Positions 17,077 through 24,662 are shown, counted from the stretch's first letter. The stretch is DNA of 62,594 nt from Clostridia bacterium (GCA_017480115.1 JAFVBH010000043.1:1-62594); one strand, 5' to 3'. Numbers and translations are program-made. The notes: generated from the letters alone by a model not told the origin.

Positions 17077-18516
17077 ATGAGAAGAAAAGGGATAAAGAAT
17101 ATGAAACGGCGTAAACGCGGCAATCCCGCGCTGAAAATCGCGCTGGCGCTGGCGGCGCTCATGATCGGCGCTTTGATCGCCGCATTGGTGATCGTGTCCT
17201 CCAAAAGCACCGTGAATATCATCACCGGACAAGGCAAGATCATTACCGGCGAGATCAAGGATAAGGATAACGATACGGCGTATTCTTATTATGAATCCGG
17301 CGGGGCGGCGCTGCTGACGCCCTACAGGGAGCACGGACTTGGCGTCGGCATGGTGGGCGAGGTCGTCGTCCCTTATGCGGAATGCACGTCAAGCAAGATC
17401 GAAAATAATCTTTCCGACCCGTTAAATTCGCCTTTGGCGCGCGGTACGGTGGATCGGATCGTATCCGTCGGCGGCACGCAGGACAATCCCATTTATTATC
17501 TGGAAAGCGGCGTTAAGGTTAACGGCGACTATCTGCGCGTTACGGAGAACGGTTTTTTGCTGCCTGATAATTCCTTAACATATGATACTGCGGAGACTGT
17601 GAACGGCGGCGTCAAACTGAAATTCCATACGGATTGGGTGGTGCCCGTGCAGGTCACGCTGGCGCCGCAGGCATATTATACCGGCTATTTGGAGCGGATC
17701 TATAACGTAGAGGCGTTTACTGCCGAGTATATGGATATTACCTTCGCCCGCACCCATGTGCTGGACGGTATGCCTGATATTTCCGCCAGCGACATTGTAA
17801 AAAAATGCGAATGGATCGACGGTACGGACGGCGGCACGCTGCGGCTGTATCTTCGGCAGACCGGCGCGTTTTTCGGTTGGTCCTATACATTGGATAAAAA
17901 CGGCAGATTTGAATTTGTAATCAAAAAGGATATTCGGCAGGACAGTACGCCCACGGTGATTCTTGACGCAGGCCATGGCGGCTCCGATCCCGGCGCGTCC
18001 AACGATGCCGGAACCGTGATTGAAAGCGCCATGACGCTGGACATCGCCAAGCAGACTGCGGATATATTGTCGCAAAAGGGGATACGGGTCGTTATGACCC
18101 GCAGCGAGGATACCGACGTGTCGCTGGATTCCCGTATCGCGATCACGAGAAAATACGCGCCCGATATGTTTGTCTCGATCCACTGCGACAGTGCGGAAAC
18201 CGCGTCGCTGTTCGGCACGCATACGTTTTATTTTAAAAATTATTCCGCGCCCCTTGCCGCGTCCATACAATCGCATATGGCGCAGGTGTACGGCGCGCTG
18301 TATGCCGCTGACAACGCCGCCGCAGAAACTGCCGATAAGGGGATCAAATTCTTCCCCTTTGCCGTTACGCGAGTGGAGGAGTGTCCCTCCGTACTGGTGG
18401 AATGCGGCTATTTGTCCAACGCGACAGACTGTGAATTTATTAACTCCGCCGCCGGACGGCTGAAAATCGCCGATGCCATTGCGAAAGGAATCTTGGAGCA
18501 GTTGAACGTCGGCTAA
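17077..18516 (+). CDS. Membrane-anchored N-acetylmuramoyl-L-alanine amidase
   Basis: This 479-residue protein has a basic N-terminus (KRRKRG), one transmembrane segment (about 20-45), an extracellular region of roughly 240 residues without a domain I can name, and a C-terminal Amidase_3 domain. The latter carries VILDAGHGGSDPGAS (zinc histidine), VIESAMTLDIA (glutamate), MFVSIHCDSAE (second histidine) and SVLVECGYLSN (catalytic glutamate). It should cleave the amide bond between MurNAc and L-Ala in peptidoglycan. ATG 17101 is a plausible alternative start, with AAAAGGG about nine bases upstream. It follows the C39-like gene closely. Confidence 0.9.
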   Translation: MRRKGIKNMKRRKRGNPALKIALALAALMIGALIAALVIVSSKSTVNIITGQGKIITGEIKDKDNDTAYSYYESGGAALLTPYREHGLGVGMVGEVVVPYAECTSSKIENNLSDPLNSPLARGTVDRIVSVGGTQDNPIYYLESGVKVNGDYLRVTENGFLLPDNSLTYDTAETVNGGVKLKFHTDWVVPVQVTLAPQAYYTGYLERIYNVEAFTAEYMDITFARTHVLDGMPDISASDIVKKCEWIDGTDGGTLRLYLRQTGAFFGWSYTLDKNGRFEFVIKKDIRQDSTPTVILDAGHGGSDPGASNDAGTVIESAMTLDIAKQTADILSQKGIRVVMTRSEDTDVSLDSRIAITRKYAPDMFVSIHCDSAETASLFGTHTFYFKNYSAPLAASIQSHMAQVYGALYAADNAAAETADKGIKFFPFAVTRVEECPSVLVECGYLSNATDCEFINSAAGRLKIADAIAKGILEQLNVG

Positions 18517-18577
18517 GGCGGAAATTTGGGTTAGTTGCCCGCGCGCTTAAAAACATAAATACAATGCAGAAAAACTC

Positions 18578-18606
18578 TTGACAAATCGCCGCTGTTCATA
18601 TATAAT
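18578..18606 (+). promoter_or_regulatory. Consensus sigma-A promoter for tRNA-His
   Basis: TTGACA (18578-18583) and TATAAT (18601-18606) with exactly 17 bases between them, about 30 bases ahead of the tRNA. A perfect consensus fits a stable RNA gene. Confidence 0.93.
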
Positions 18607-18637
18607 ATCTCTCGTGCTGTAGAGAATGCGGCGATAT

Positions 18638-18715
18638 GGTGGGTATAGCTCAGTTGGTTAGAGCGCCAGGTTGTGGCCCTGGAGGCCTCCGGTTCGAATC
18701 CGGATATCCACCCCA
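18638..18715 (+). tRNA. tRNA-His (GTG)
   Basis: The cloverleaf is complete: acceptor GTGGGTA/TATCCAC, D-arm GCTC-GAGC, anticodon stem CCAGG/CCTGG with loop TTGTGGC (anticodon GTG), and T-arm CCGG-TTCGAAT-CCGG. An extra G at -1 (18638) faces C73, the identity element of tRNA-His, and CCA is encoded (18713-18715). Confidence 0.97.
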
Positions 18716-18732
18716 TTTTATAGGTACGACAA

Positions 18733-18772
18733 ATAACCACGACGGAAACACACTTTGTCGTGGTTATCTTTA
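18733..18772 (+). terminator. Terminator after tRNA-His
   Basis: ATAACCACGAC (18733-18743) pairs perfectly with GTCGTGGTTAT (18757-18767), followed by CTTTAT. Confidence 0.75.
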
Positions 18773-18778
18773 TAAAAG

Positions 18779-18947
18779 TTAAGGCAACACCGCACAAATG
18801 GCGGCACACGCCTTGCTAGAATCTATTTCCGTCATATTGCACCAAAAACTCTCGACTTGCGACAGCAAGCCATCGATTTTTTGATACAATCTGACGCAAA
18901 ATCTTGCTACGCAATCCGCGCACCGAAATTGTGCGGTGCTGCCTTAA
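18779..18947. mobile_element. MITE-like element with 19-base terminal inverted repeats
   Basis: TTAAGGCAACACCGCACAA at 18779-18797 and TTGTGCGGTGCTGCCTTAA at 18929-18947 are inverted repeats with one mismatch, enclosing about 130 non-coding bases. No transposase is encoded and no clear target duplication is visible. It lies between the tRNA-His terminator and tRNA-Gln and ends five bases before the tRNA. It looks like a miniature non-autonomous element or a structured repeat. Confidence 0.6.
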
Positions 18948-18951
18948 ATAT

Positions 18952-19026
18952 TGGGGTGTCGCCAAGCGGTAAGGCAACGGACTTTGACTCCGTTATCCGT
19001 GGGTTCGAATCCCGCCATCCCAGCCA
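18952..19026 (+). tRNA. tRNA-Gln (TTG)
   Basis: Acceptor TGGGGTG/CATCCCA, anticodon stem ACGGA/TCCGT with loop CTTTGAC (anticodon TTG), T-arm with GGTTCGAATCC, discriminator G and encoded CCA (19024-19026). No good promoter is visible directly upstream because the MITE-like element abuts it. It may be read from inside that element or from the tRNA-His promoter. Confidence 0.95.
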
Positions 19027-19033
19027 AAAAATA

Positions 19034-19322
19034 CCGTCCCGCAAGGGACGGGCAGCGTGTCGAAAAACATTTTCGACACGCTGGCAGGTTGCCGAGAAAG
19101 GCAGGAAGAAGCCGTGTTTTTGCTCCGATGCTGTACAATAGTACCGCGAGAGGGCAAAAACACGGCTAATTTGCAATTACAATCAACAATCCTTAGCAAA
19201 TTGTTTTATTTTTTTCAAGACTTTTTCGCTGGGTTTACCGTTCTTTCCTGCCATATTTTTATTGCAAATGGTCTTACGTCTTTATCGACAGCCTGACCGT
19301 CCCGCAATGGACGGGAATTTTT
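19034..19322 (+). other. Dense hairpin cluster after tRNA-Gln, bounded by near-identical hairpins
   Basis: Four structures occur in 290 bases. A CCGTCCCGCAAGGGACGGG hairpin lies at 19034-19052. A perfect 14-bp stem with a 3-base loop lies at 19053-19083 (arm CAGCGTGTCGAAAA). A 14-bp stem with a 30-base loop lies at 19110-19167 (arm AGCCGTGTTTTTGC). A near-copy of the first, CCGTCCCGCAATGGACGGG, lies at 19297-19315 and is followed by TTTTTT, so it can terminate. The outer two differ at one base. No gene is evident inside; a structured RNA or a split terminator are both possible. Confidence 0.5.
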
Positions 19323-19342
19323 TAATCGAAAGAGGAAAAGAA

Positions 19343-19666
19343 ATGATCGGCGATATAATCACAGTGAAGGTGGACCGACCAATGGGTAGTGTCCACCCCA
19401 AGCACAATGATATAGTTTACTCTGTGAATTATGGCTATGTTGAAGGAATTTTTGCCTTAGACGGCGAAGAACAGGACGCATATGTTTTAGGAATAGATCA
19501 GCCTGTTGATGAATTTACCGGTCACTTGATTGCCGTGATTCATCGTTTCGACGATGTTGAGGACAAATGGGTCGTCGCTCCGGCTGGTATGAATTTCACT
19601 GCAGAAGAAATAATCGCACAAACAGCTTTTCAGGAAAGATTTTTTTATTCCGAGATCATTTTGTAG
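19343..19666 (+). CDS. Small inorganic-pyrophosphatase-like protein
   Basis: The 107-residue product begins MIGDIITVKVDRPMGS and contains VYSVNYGYVEG and DGEEQDAYVLGIDQPVDEF. These resemble the NYGYI and D-x-D-x-x-D metal-binding segments of family I inorganic pyrophosphatases. The protein is much shorter than a standard PPase (about 175 residues) and ends after KWVVAPAGM...FQERFFYSEI. Whether it is catalytic is doubtful. The start at 19343 is set by AGAGG nine bases upstream. Base composition is AT-richer than neighbouring genes, consistent with acquisition from elsewhere. Confidence 0.65.
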   Translation: MIGDIITVKVDRPMGSVHPKHNDIVYSVNYGYVEGIFALDGEEQDAYVLGIDQPVDEFTGHLIAVIHRFDDVEDKWVVAPAGMNFTAEEIIAQTAFQERFFYSEIIL

Positions 19667-19735
19667 TTTACTGTGGAAGTTTAAATCCATTTTTTTAAAT
19701 CCGCTATAAATGAACTATATGGACGCGTTGTCTGT

Positions 19736-19783
19736 AACAAAGAAACACACCGGTTTCTCGCATGACCGGTGTGTTTCTTTGTT
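19736..19783. terminator. Strong bidirectional terminator
   Basis: AACAAAGAAACACACCGGT pairs perfectly over 19 bases with its complement at 19765-19783 around a ten-base loop. The T-rich 3' arm serves the upstream gene; the mirror-image A-rich arm would allow use from the other strand. Confidence 0.88.
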
Positions 19784-19815
19784 TAGAGGTTTTCGTAGGA
19801 GAAATCTGAATAATA

Positions 19816-19859
19816 TTAGGTTAGATGCGTCTAACTGAAAACTATAGTACCATAGTTTT
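19816..19859. promoter_or_regulatory. Two adjacent palindromes upstream of the DUF4418/ABC operon
   Basis: TTAGGTTAG (19816-19824) and CTAACTGAA (19831-19839) form an inverted pair whose half-site equals that of the DtxR/IdeR iron box, though spaced by six bases instead of one. It is followed at once by a 22-base near-perfect palindrome (19838-19859, arms AAAACTAT/ATAGTTTT). The stretch 19784-20017 is otherwise AT-rich with no gene before 20018. Confidence 0.45.
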
Positions 19860-19918
19860 TGCCGATTGTCAATATGATCCTTGTTTTTTTCTTTACGCCG
19901 CTCCTGAGGATTTGAGCA

Positions 19919-19970
19919 TTGACAGAGCGGTAAAATTGTGGTACATTATGGTTATGTTAAGCTAACTTCT
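19919..19970 (+). promoter_or_regulatory. Promoter with DtxR/IdeR-like operator for the 20018 operon
   Basis: TTGACA (19919-19924) and TACATT (19942-19947) are 17 bases apart. Just downstream, at the expected start of transcription, TTATGTTAAGCTAACTTCT (19952-19970) matches 14 of 19 positions of the IdeR/DtxR consensus TTAGGTTAGSCTAACCTAA. Repression by an iron-sensing DtxR-family protein is inferred. A CTGTCGC-GTAT-GCGACAG hairpin follows at 19969-19986. Confidence 0.55.
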
Positions 19971-20017
19971 GTCGCGTATGCGACAGTAAATATAAAAGAT
20001 TACGGAGAGTGATACGT

Positions 20018-20443
20018 ATGAAAAAGAAAAATACGGTAAGTTTGTTTTTAGGCGTCTGCATACTGCTTTGCAGTCTTTCCCTGACAGTCGGCGTACGGAC
20101 GCTGTTTCATGCTTGCGTACATGACGATGGCGCCTTTGGCGCCTGTCATTGGGCACAGCAGGCGATCTTCGGCGCAGGGATCGTTCTGAGCGTATTGTCG
20201 CTGGTGCGGCTGCTCTTTCCCGGAAACGGCGTAAAATTGGGATTGGATCTCGGTATCATTGTCAACGCGCTGCTGGCGGCGCTGACCCCGGGGATTTTGA
20301 TTCACCTTTGCATGATGGATACCATGGTCTGCAATGCCCTGATGCGGCCGATCGTCTGCGCGATTGCTGCCGTGATCGCGATTTTGGCGCTGATTGATAC
20401 GATCATTCTGGGAAAATCTGCAAAAGAAGGCAAGAGCGCATGA
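20018..20443 (+). CDS. DUF4418-type four-helix membrane protein
   Basis: The 141-residue protein is almost entirely hydrophobic, with about four transmembrane segments (near 8-24, 44-63, 75-97 and 108-131) and conserved-looking cysteines and histidines in FHACVHDDGAFGACHWAQQA and HLCMMDTMVCNALMRP. It resembles the DUF4418 family often encoded beside MacB/FtsX-type ABC genes in Clostridia. The function is unknown; the Cys/His pairs suggest metal or redox handling (inference). ATG 20018 is chosen for its GGAGAG site eight bases upstream. It overlaps the permease gene by four bases. Confidence 0.7.
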   Translation: MKKKNTVSLFLGVCILLCSLSLTVGVRTLFHACVHDDGAFGACHWAQQAIFGAGIVLSVLSLVRLLFPGNGVKLGLDLGIIVNALLAALTPGILIHLCMMDTMVCNALMRPIVCAIAAVIAILALIDTIILGKSAKEGKSA

Positions 20444-21642
20444 ATATCCGAAAGCTTCCTGTTAAGAATTTAGAGCGCAAGCCGGTGCGTACGGCGATGC
20501 TGATAATTTTGACGGCGCTGTTGTCGTTGGCTGTTTTCGGCGGGACGCTGGTAGAACGCAGCCTGCGCAGCGGGCTTACCAGTCTGGAGACGCGTTTGGG
20601 GGCGGATATTATCGTCGTCCCTGCGTCGGCAAAATCGCAATATGATTTGGAGTCGATCCTGCTGGAGGGCGTTCCGGGACATTTTTATATGAAAAAAGAT
20701 TACCTTGACAAGGTCGGCAAGATCGAGGGAATCGAAAAGATTTCCGCCCAGTATTACCTTGCCACGGTGACCTCCGGCTGCTGCTCCATGCCGCTGCAGC
20801 TGATCGGCTTTGATCCGCAAACGGATTTTACGGTCAAGCCCTGGATCCGGCAAAATTACTCCGGCGAGTTGGGGGAGTTTGAAATTGTCATCGGCGGCAA
20901 TATTAATTCCGCAGTCGGTAAAACGCTGAAATTTTACAATCAATCCTGCACGGTCGTGGGGACCCTCGCCCGTACCGGTACTGAACTGGATAACGCGGTT
21001 TTTGCCACCGCGCAGACGATTAAGGCGCTGATCAAAAGCTCGGAGGCGCTGGGGCTGAACGGACAGACGCGCGAGGATCCCGAGCAGATCATTTCCACCA
21101 TACAGATCAAGGTACAGGAGGGCTACGACATCGATGATGTGATGAATGATATTAATATCCACATCACGCGGGTACAGGCGGTACGCACACGCAGCATGAT
21201 CTCCGGCGTGGCGGACAGTCTTGCCGGTACCGCATATATTATTCGTGTGTTGATTGCTGCCGTTTGGGTGCTGGCGCTGGTGATCCTGTTTGCCGCCTTT
21301 GCCGCTATGGTCAATGAACGGAAGCGCGAATTTGCCGTGCTGCGCGTTATCGGCACCTCCAGAAGCAGGTTGGCGCGGATCATCTTGGCGGAGTCGGCGC
21401 TGGTGAGCCTGCTTGGCGGCGTATTCGGCATTCTGCTGGGGACGGCGGTGGTTTTCCCCTTCAGCAATCTGATTGAATCCAAGCTGGGACTGCCGTTCCT
21501 GCTGCCCGGTACGGGGGATATTCTTTTGCTGGCAGCGCTGACGCTGGCGGTATCGGTGCTGGTCGGCGCGGCAGCGGCATCTTATGCGGCGGTGAAACTC
21601 AGCCGCGTTGATACCGGGTTGATCCTGCGGGAGGGAAACTGA
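20440..21642 (+). CDS. FtsX/MacB-type ABC transporter permease
   Basis: The 400-residue protein has one N-terminal membrane helix (about 18-38), a large extracytoplasmic domain with periplasmic-core features (LGADIIVVPASAKSQ, FDPQTDFTVKPW) and three C-terminal helices (about 265-290, 310-340, 355-385) surrounding the ERKREFAVLRVIGTSRSRL loop. That is the type VII (MacB/LolCE/FtsX) layout, in which the ATPase drives mechanotransmission rather than classical import. Its ATPase follows directly. The cargo is unknown; proximity to iron genes hints at metal, haem or redox-protein handling. Confidence 0.85.
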   Translation: MNIRKLPVKNLERKPVRTAMLIILTALLSLAVFGGTLVERSLRSGLTSLETRLGADIIVVPASAKSQYDLESILLEGVPGHFYMKKDYLDKVGKIEGIEKISAQYYLATVTSGCCSMPLQLIGFDPQTDFTVKPWIRQNYSGELGEFEIVIGGNINSAVGKTLKFYNQSCTVVGTLARTGTELDNAVFATAQTIKALIKSSEALGLNGQTREDPEQIISTIQIKVQEGYDIDDVMNDINIHITRVQAVRTRSMISGVADSLAGTAYIIRVLIAAVWVLALVILFAAFAAMVNERKREFAVLRVIGTSRSRLARIILAESALVSLLGGVFGILLGTAVVFPFSNLIESKLGLPFLLPGTGDILLLAALTLAVSVLVGAAAASYAAVKLSRVDTGLILREGN

Positions 21643-22317
21643 ATGATACTCAATGCGGAAATTATCAGTAAAAAATATATGCGCAAAAGCGGAGAAGCAA
21701 ATTTTTTCTACGCGGTACGGGAGACGAGCCTTGCCTTGACGGCGGGCAGTATCACCGGGGTGATCGGCAGATCGGGCAGCGGCAAGAGTACGCTGCTGAA
21801 TATGATGGCGGGGTTGCTGTCGCCTTCGGCCGGTAAGGTGACCTTGGACGGGACGGATCTCTATGCGCTTTCAGATAAGGAATTATCCGTCCTGCGCAAT
21901 CAGAATATCGGCGTAATCCCGCAGGGACAAACCGGTCTTGACAGCCTGACGGCGCTGGATAATATAAAACTGCCGTATGCGCTGTATCATAACGACCGGC
22001 AGATCGACGACCGCGCAGACGAACTCCTGCATGCCGTGGGAATCGCACATCTTGCCGACGCGTATCCGTCTGAACTGTCCGGCGGCGAGCTGCGGCGGCT
22101 TGCTATTGCCAGGGCGCTGATCATGCAACCCGGCATTATCCTTGCCGATGAGCCGACCGGCGATCTCGACGATGAAAACACCGCGACCGTGCTGGGGCTC
22201 TTGCGCAAGGCTGCCGACGACGGCGCCGCAGTGTTGTTGGTTACTCACGATGCTGATGCGCGGCAGTACGCCGATGTGCTTTATCGCATGGACGCAGGCG
22301 TGCTTGCGGAAGCCTGA
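21643..22317 (+). CDS. ABC transporter ATP-binding protein (MacB/LolD type)
   Basis: The 224 residues contain Walker A GRSGSGKST, a Q-loop in NIGVIPQGQTGLDSL, signature LSGGELRRLAIARAL, Walker [16 protein letters not shown] and the switch histidine in LLVTHD. This is the LolD/MacB ATPase class that pairs with FtsX-like permeases. It starts immediately after the permease stop and its own stop overlaps the next start as ATGA-type coupling, so 20018-23201 reads as one transcription unit. Confidence 0.9.
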   Translation: MILNAEIISKKYMRKSGEANFFYAVRETSLALTAGSITGVIGRSGSGKSTLLNMMAGLLSPSAGKVTLDGTDLYALSDKELSVLRNQNIGVIPQGQTGLDSLTALDNIKLPYALYHNDRQIDDRADELLHAVGIAHLADAYPSELSGGELRRLAIARALIMQPGIILADEPTGDLDDENTATVLGLLRKAADDGAAVLLVTHDADARQYADVLYRMDAGVLAEA

Positions 22318-23201
22318 TGGGGCGGGGGACGCGCGTCACAGCGGGGCTGCTGCTGATTTGTATGATGCTGCTTGCAACCGCCGGCTGCGGCAGACAGGCG
22401 CCGGTTGGCATGCTGCGCGATGCGATCATGAATCCCGATGAGGTCGTTGCGGAGATTCGCGACGGTTTGGCCGCTCACGCGCAAACCGTGACGTTGCATT
22501 TTGTTTATGAAAAGGAGCTGCCTGACGAACTGCCCTCGCTTGCGGCAGCGTGGGTGGAAGCGGCGTTTGCAGAGACCGACGACCCCGCGCAGGGGGATTA
22601 CCTGCGGTATCAGACCGGCGGCTACGATATTCGCACAACATGCGAACCGACAGCGGGCGGTTATGATTATACCGCGGTGATCACGCCGAAATATTATTGT
22701 TATCTGTGGCAGGAAACGGCGGCAAGCGAAAAGTTTGACGCGGTCATGGCCAGCTTCGGTTTTGACGACGCAACGTCCGATTATGAAAAGATCCGAACAA
22801 TCTATGCGTATCTGTGCGAGAATGTGATTTACGATAAGGTCCATAAAAAGAATCCTCATTACTACCTGCGCAGCACGCTTTACGCGGCGCTTGTGATGCG
22901 AACGGCAACCTGCCAGGGCTACAGCGTCACGCTGTACCGTATGTTGCGGGCGGCGGGGGTTCCTGCGCGGATCATCATCGGCAATGCCGGGGGCGAGTAC
23001 CATGCTTGGAATATCGTCGCGTTGGACGGACAGTATTATTATCTCGACGCGACATGGGACGCAGGGCAGGAAACTTTCGCGTATTTTTTGCGCGGGGCGG
23101 ATCATTTTTCCGACCATATTCCGGCGGATTCCTTTTTATCCGACGCGTTTTTTCAGACATATCCCGTAGCGCGGGAGGATTATGCGCAGCCCCTGTCGTA
23201 A
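22317..23201 (+). CDS. Lipoprotein with transglutaminase-like domain
   Basis: The 294-residue protein starts with a lipoprotein signal (lipobox LATAGC) and has a transglutaminase/protease-like core with the Cys-His-Asp triad visible in RTATCQGYSVTLYRML, GGEYHAWNIV and YYLDATWDAG. Such domains in surface proteins usually act as peptidases or peptide ligases on envelope substrates, or serve as binding modules. Translational overlap with the ABC ATPase suggests a joint role, but none is known. A second, unrelated-context member lies at 39446. Confidence 0.8.
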   Translation: MGRGTRVTAGLLLICMMLLATAGCGRQAPVGMLRDAIMNPDEVVAEIRDGLAAHAQTVTLHFVYEKELPDELPSLAAAWVEAAFAETDDPAQGDYLRYQTGGYDIRTTCEPTAGGYDYTAVITPKYYCYLWQETAASEKFDAVMASFGFDDATSDYEKIRTIYAYLCENVIYDKVHKKNPHYYLRSTLYAALVMRTATCQGYSVTLYRMLRAAGVPARIIIGNAGGEYHAWNIVALDGQYYYLDATWDAGQETFAYFLRGADHFSDHIPADSFLSDAFFQTYPVAREDYAQPLS

Positions 23202-23244
23202 TTGGTTACAAAAGGGTTACAAAAAGAAAATAATCAAAAAAAGC

Positions 23245-23293
23245 TTGACATTAGGCACGCTTACATATATAATTAGTCCGAGATAACCGGTTA
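23245..23293 (+). promoter_or_regulatory. Consensus promoter and palindrome ahead of the iron-permease operon
   Basis: TTGACA (23245-23250) and TATAAT (23268-23273) with 17-base spacing form a perfect promoter. About 11 bases after the -10 lies the perfect palindrome TAACCGGTTA (23284-23293), extended by AG/CT to both sides. It is a likely repressor site at the start of transcription. It shares the GGTTA/TAACC arms with the sites at 19816 and 19952. Confidence 0.7.
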
Positions 23294-23342
23294 GCTTTCG
23301 ATAACTTACCGACTTCTTATTTTTGAAGGAAGGCTTTACATC

Positions 23343-24662
23343 ATGAAATGCAAAAAGATTGCCGCCGTGCTGTTGGCGCTGCTGCTCTTTGCCGCCGTCC
23401 CGCTGACGGCGTTTGCCGCGGAGGATACCGTTGTCCTGACGTGGGAGGAGTACGCTGCCGCGCACGGGATCGAGACCCGCAACTGGAACACCGTTGCCGA
23501 CGCGGTCGATCTTGTGATTGACCACGCCGTTGCATGCTATGAGGCGGGCGATATGGAGGAGGCTTTGACCTACGCCAAAGCGACCTATTGGGGCTACTAT
23601 GAGACAACCGGATTTGAGCGCAATACGCTGACCTATATTTCCGGCAGCCGCGTCAGCCTCGTAGAGTTACAGTTCAGCGCGTTCCGCAAGGCTGTAAAAA
23701 AAGAGAATAATATCGATGCTGTCCGTGAGGAAGGGCAGAAGTTGAGCGATTATCTGCATGAGGACGCATTGATTCTCAGCCCTGACGTGGAGAATAATGT
23801 CGAGGAGGGCGCCAGCGCCGGTTCCGCGGCAGCGACGTTCGTCGGCTCCTTTACGATCATTTTGCGCGAGGGATTGGAAGCGATCCTCGTTGTGGGCGCG
23901 ATCATCGCCTACCTGATCAAGACCGGCAATAAGAAAGGCGTTATCCCCGTCTATATCGGCGCTGCGTTCGCCGTGGTCTGTTCTTTCGGCATGGCGTTCC
24001 TGCTGAGTTTTTTGAAGAAAGTCAGCGCGGAAAACGCCATGAGTCAGGAAATTATCGAGGGTGTCGCCGCATTACTTGCCGTTGCCGTTCTGTTCTATGT
24101 CAGCAACTGGATGGTCTCGAAATCCGAGTCCGCCGTCTGGAGTCAATATATTGAGGATAAAGTTGCGGGCGGCGCCTCACGCGGCAGCATGATTACGCTG
24201 GGCTTTACCGCGTGGCTGGCCGTGTTCCGTGAGGGCGCAGAAGTGATCCTGTTCTATCAGCCGCTGATGCAGGAAAGCAACGCCAACATGGTATGGGCAG
24301 GTTTCGGCGTCGGTTGTATCGCTCTGGTCATCGTGTTCCTTGCGATTCGTCTGTTGAGCGTCCGCTTGCCGCTCAAACCGTTCTTCCTTGCAACCAGTAT
24401 CCTGATGGCCATCATGTCCATCTGCTTCCTCGGCTCCGGTATTAAGGAGCTGATCGAAGGCGGCGTGATCAACGCGGCGTACCATGACTGGTTCCCGCTG
24501 AACGACGTACTGGATGTTTTCGGCATCTATCCGTTGTATGAGACCCTGATCCCGCAGGCGATCTTGCTGGCGATCACCGTCGTAACCTTCGTGATCCAGA
24601 TCCGACGCAATAAGAAAAAGCGCTTGGCGCTGGAGACGAAAGCTGCCGCTGACAGCGAATAA
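23343..24662 (+). CDS. Ftr1-family iron permease with N-terminal extracellular domain
   Basis: The 439-residue protein has a signal peptide (about 1-26), an extracellular helical domain of about 130 residues, and a seven-helix Ftr1 permease core. The two iron-transport motifs are seen as FTIILREGLEAIL (REGLE 175-179) and AVFREGAEVILFY (REGAE 296-300). This is the FetM/EfeU-type architecture for high-affinity iron uptake. The next genes encode P19, DUF2318 and an ABC system, the same order as the FetMP/P19 loci of Campylobacter and E. coli (established for those). Iron transport is therefore well supported; the oxidation state handled is not visible. Confidence 0.93.
   Translation: MKCKKIAAVLLALLLFAAVPLTAFAAEDTVVLTWEEYAAAHGIETRNWNTVADAVDLVIDHAVACYEAGDMEEALTYAKATYWGYYETTGFERNTLTYISGSRVSLVELQFSAFRKAVKKENNIDAVREEGQKLSDYLHEDALILSPDVENNVEEGASAGSAAATFVGSFTIILREGLEAILVVGAIIAYLIKTGNKKGVIPVYIGAAFAVVCSFGMAFLLSFLKKVSAENAMSQEIIEGVAALLAVAVLFYVSNWMVSKSESAVWSQYIEDKVAGGASRGSMITLGFTAWLAVFREGAEVILFYQPLMQESNANMVWAGFGVGCIALVIVFLAIRLLSVRLPLKPFFLATSILMAIMSICFLGSGIKELIEGGVINAAYHDWFPLNDVLDVFGIYPLYETLIPQAILLAITVVTFVIQIRRNKKKRLALETKAAADSE

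Noticed and set aside
18638..19026. tRNA genes as an integration site of a genomic island
   Set aside because: No integrase and no direct repeat of a tRNA 3' end was found downstream; the following genes are co-linear with ordinary operons.
23221..23342. Fur box upstream of the Ftr1 gene
   Set aside because: No sequence close to the GATAATGATAATCATTATC consensus is present; the visible palindrome is TAACCGGTTA.
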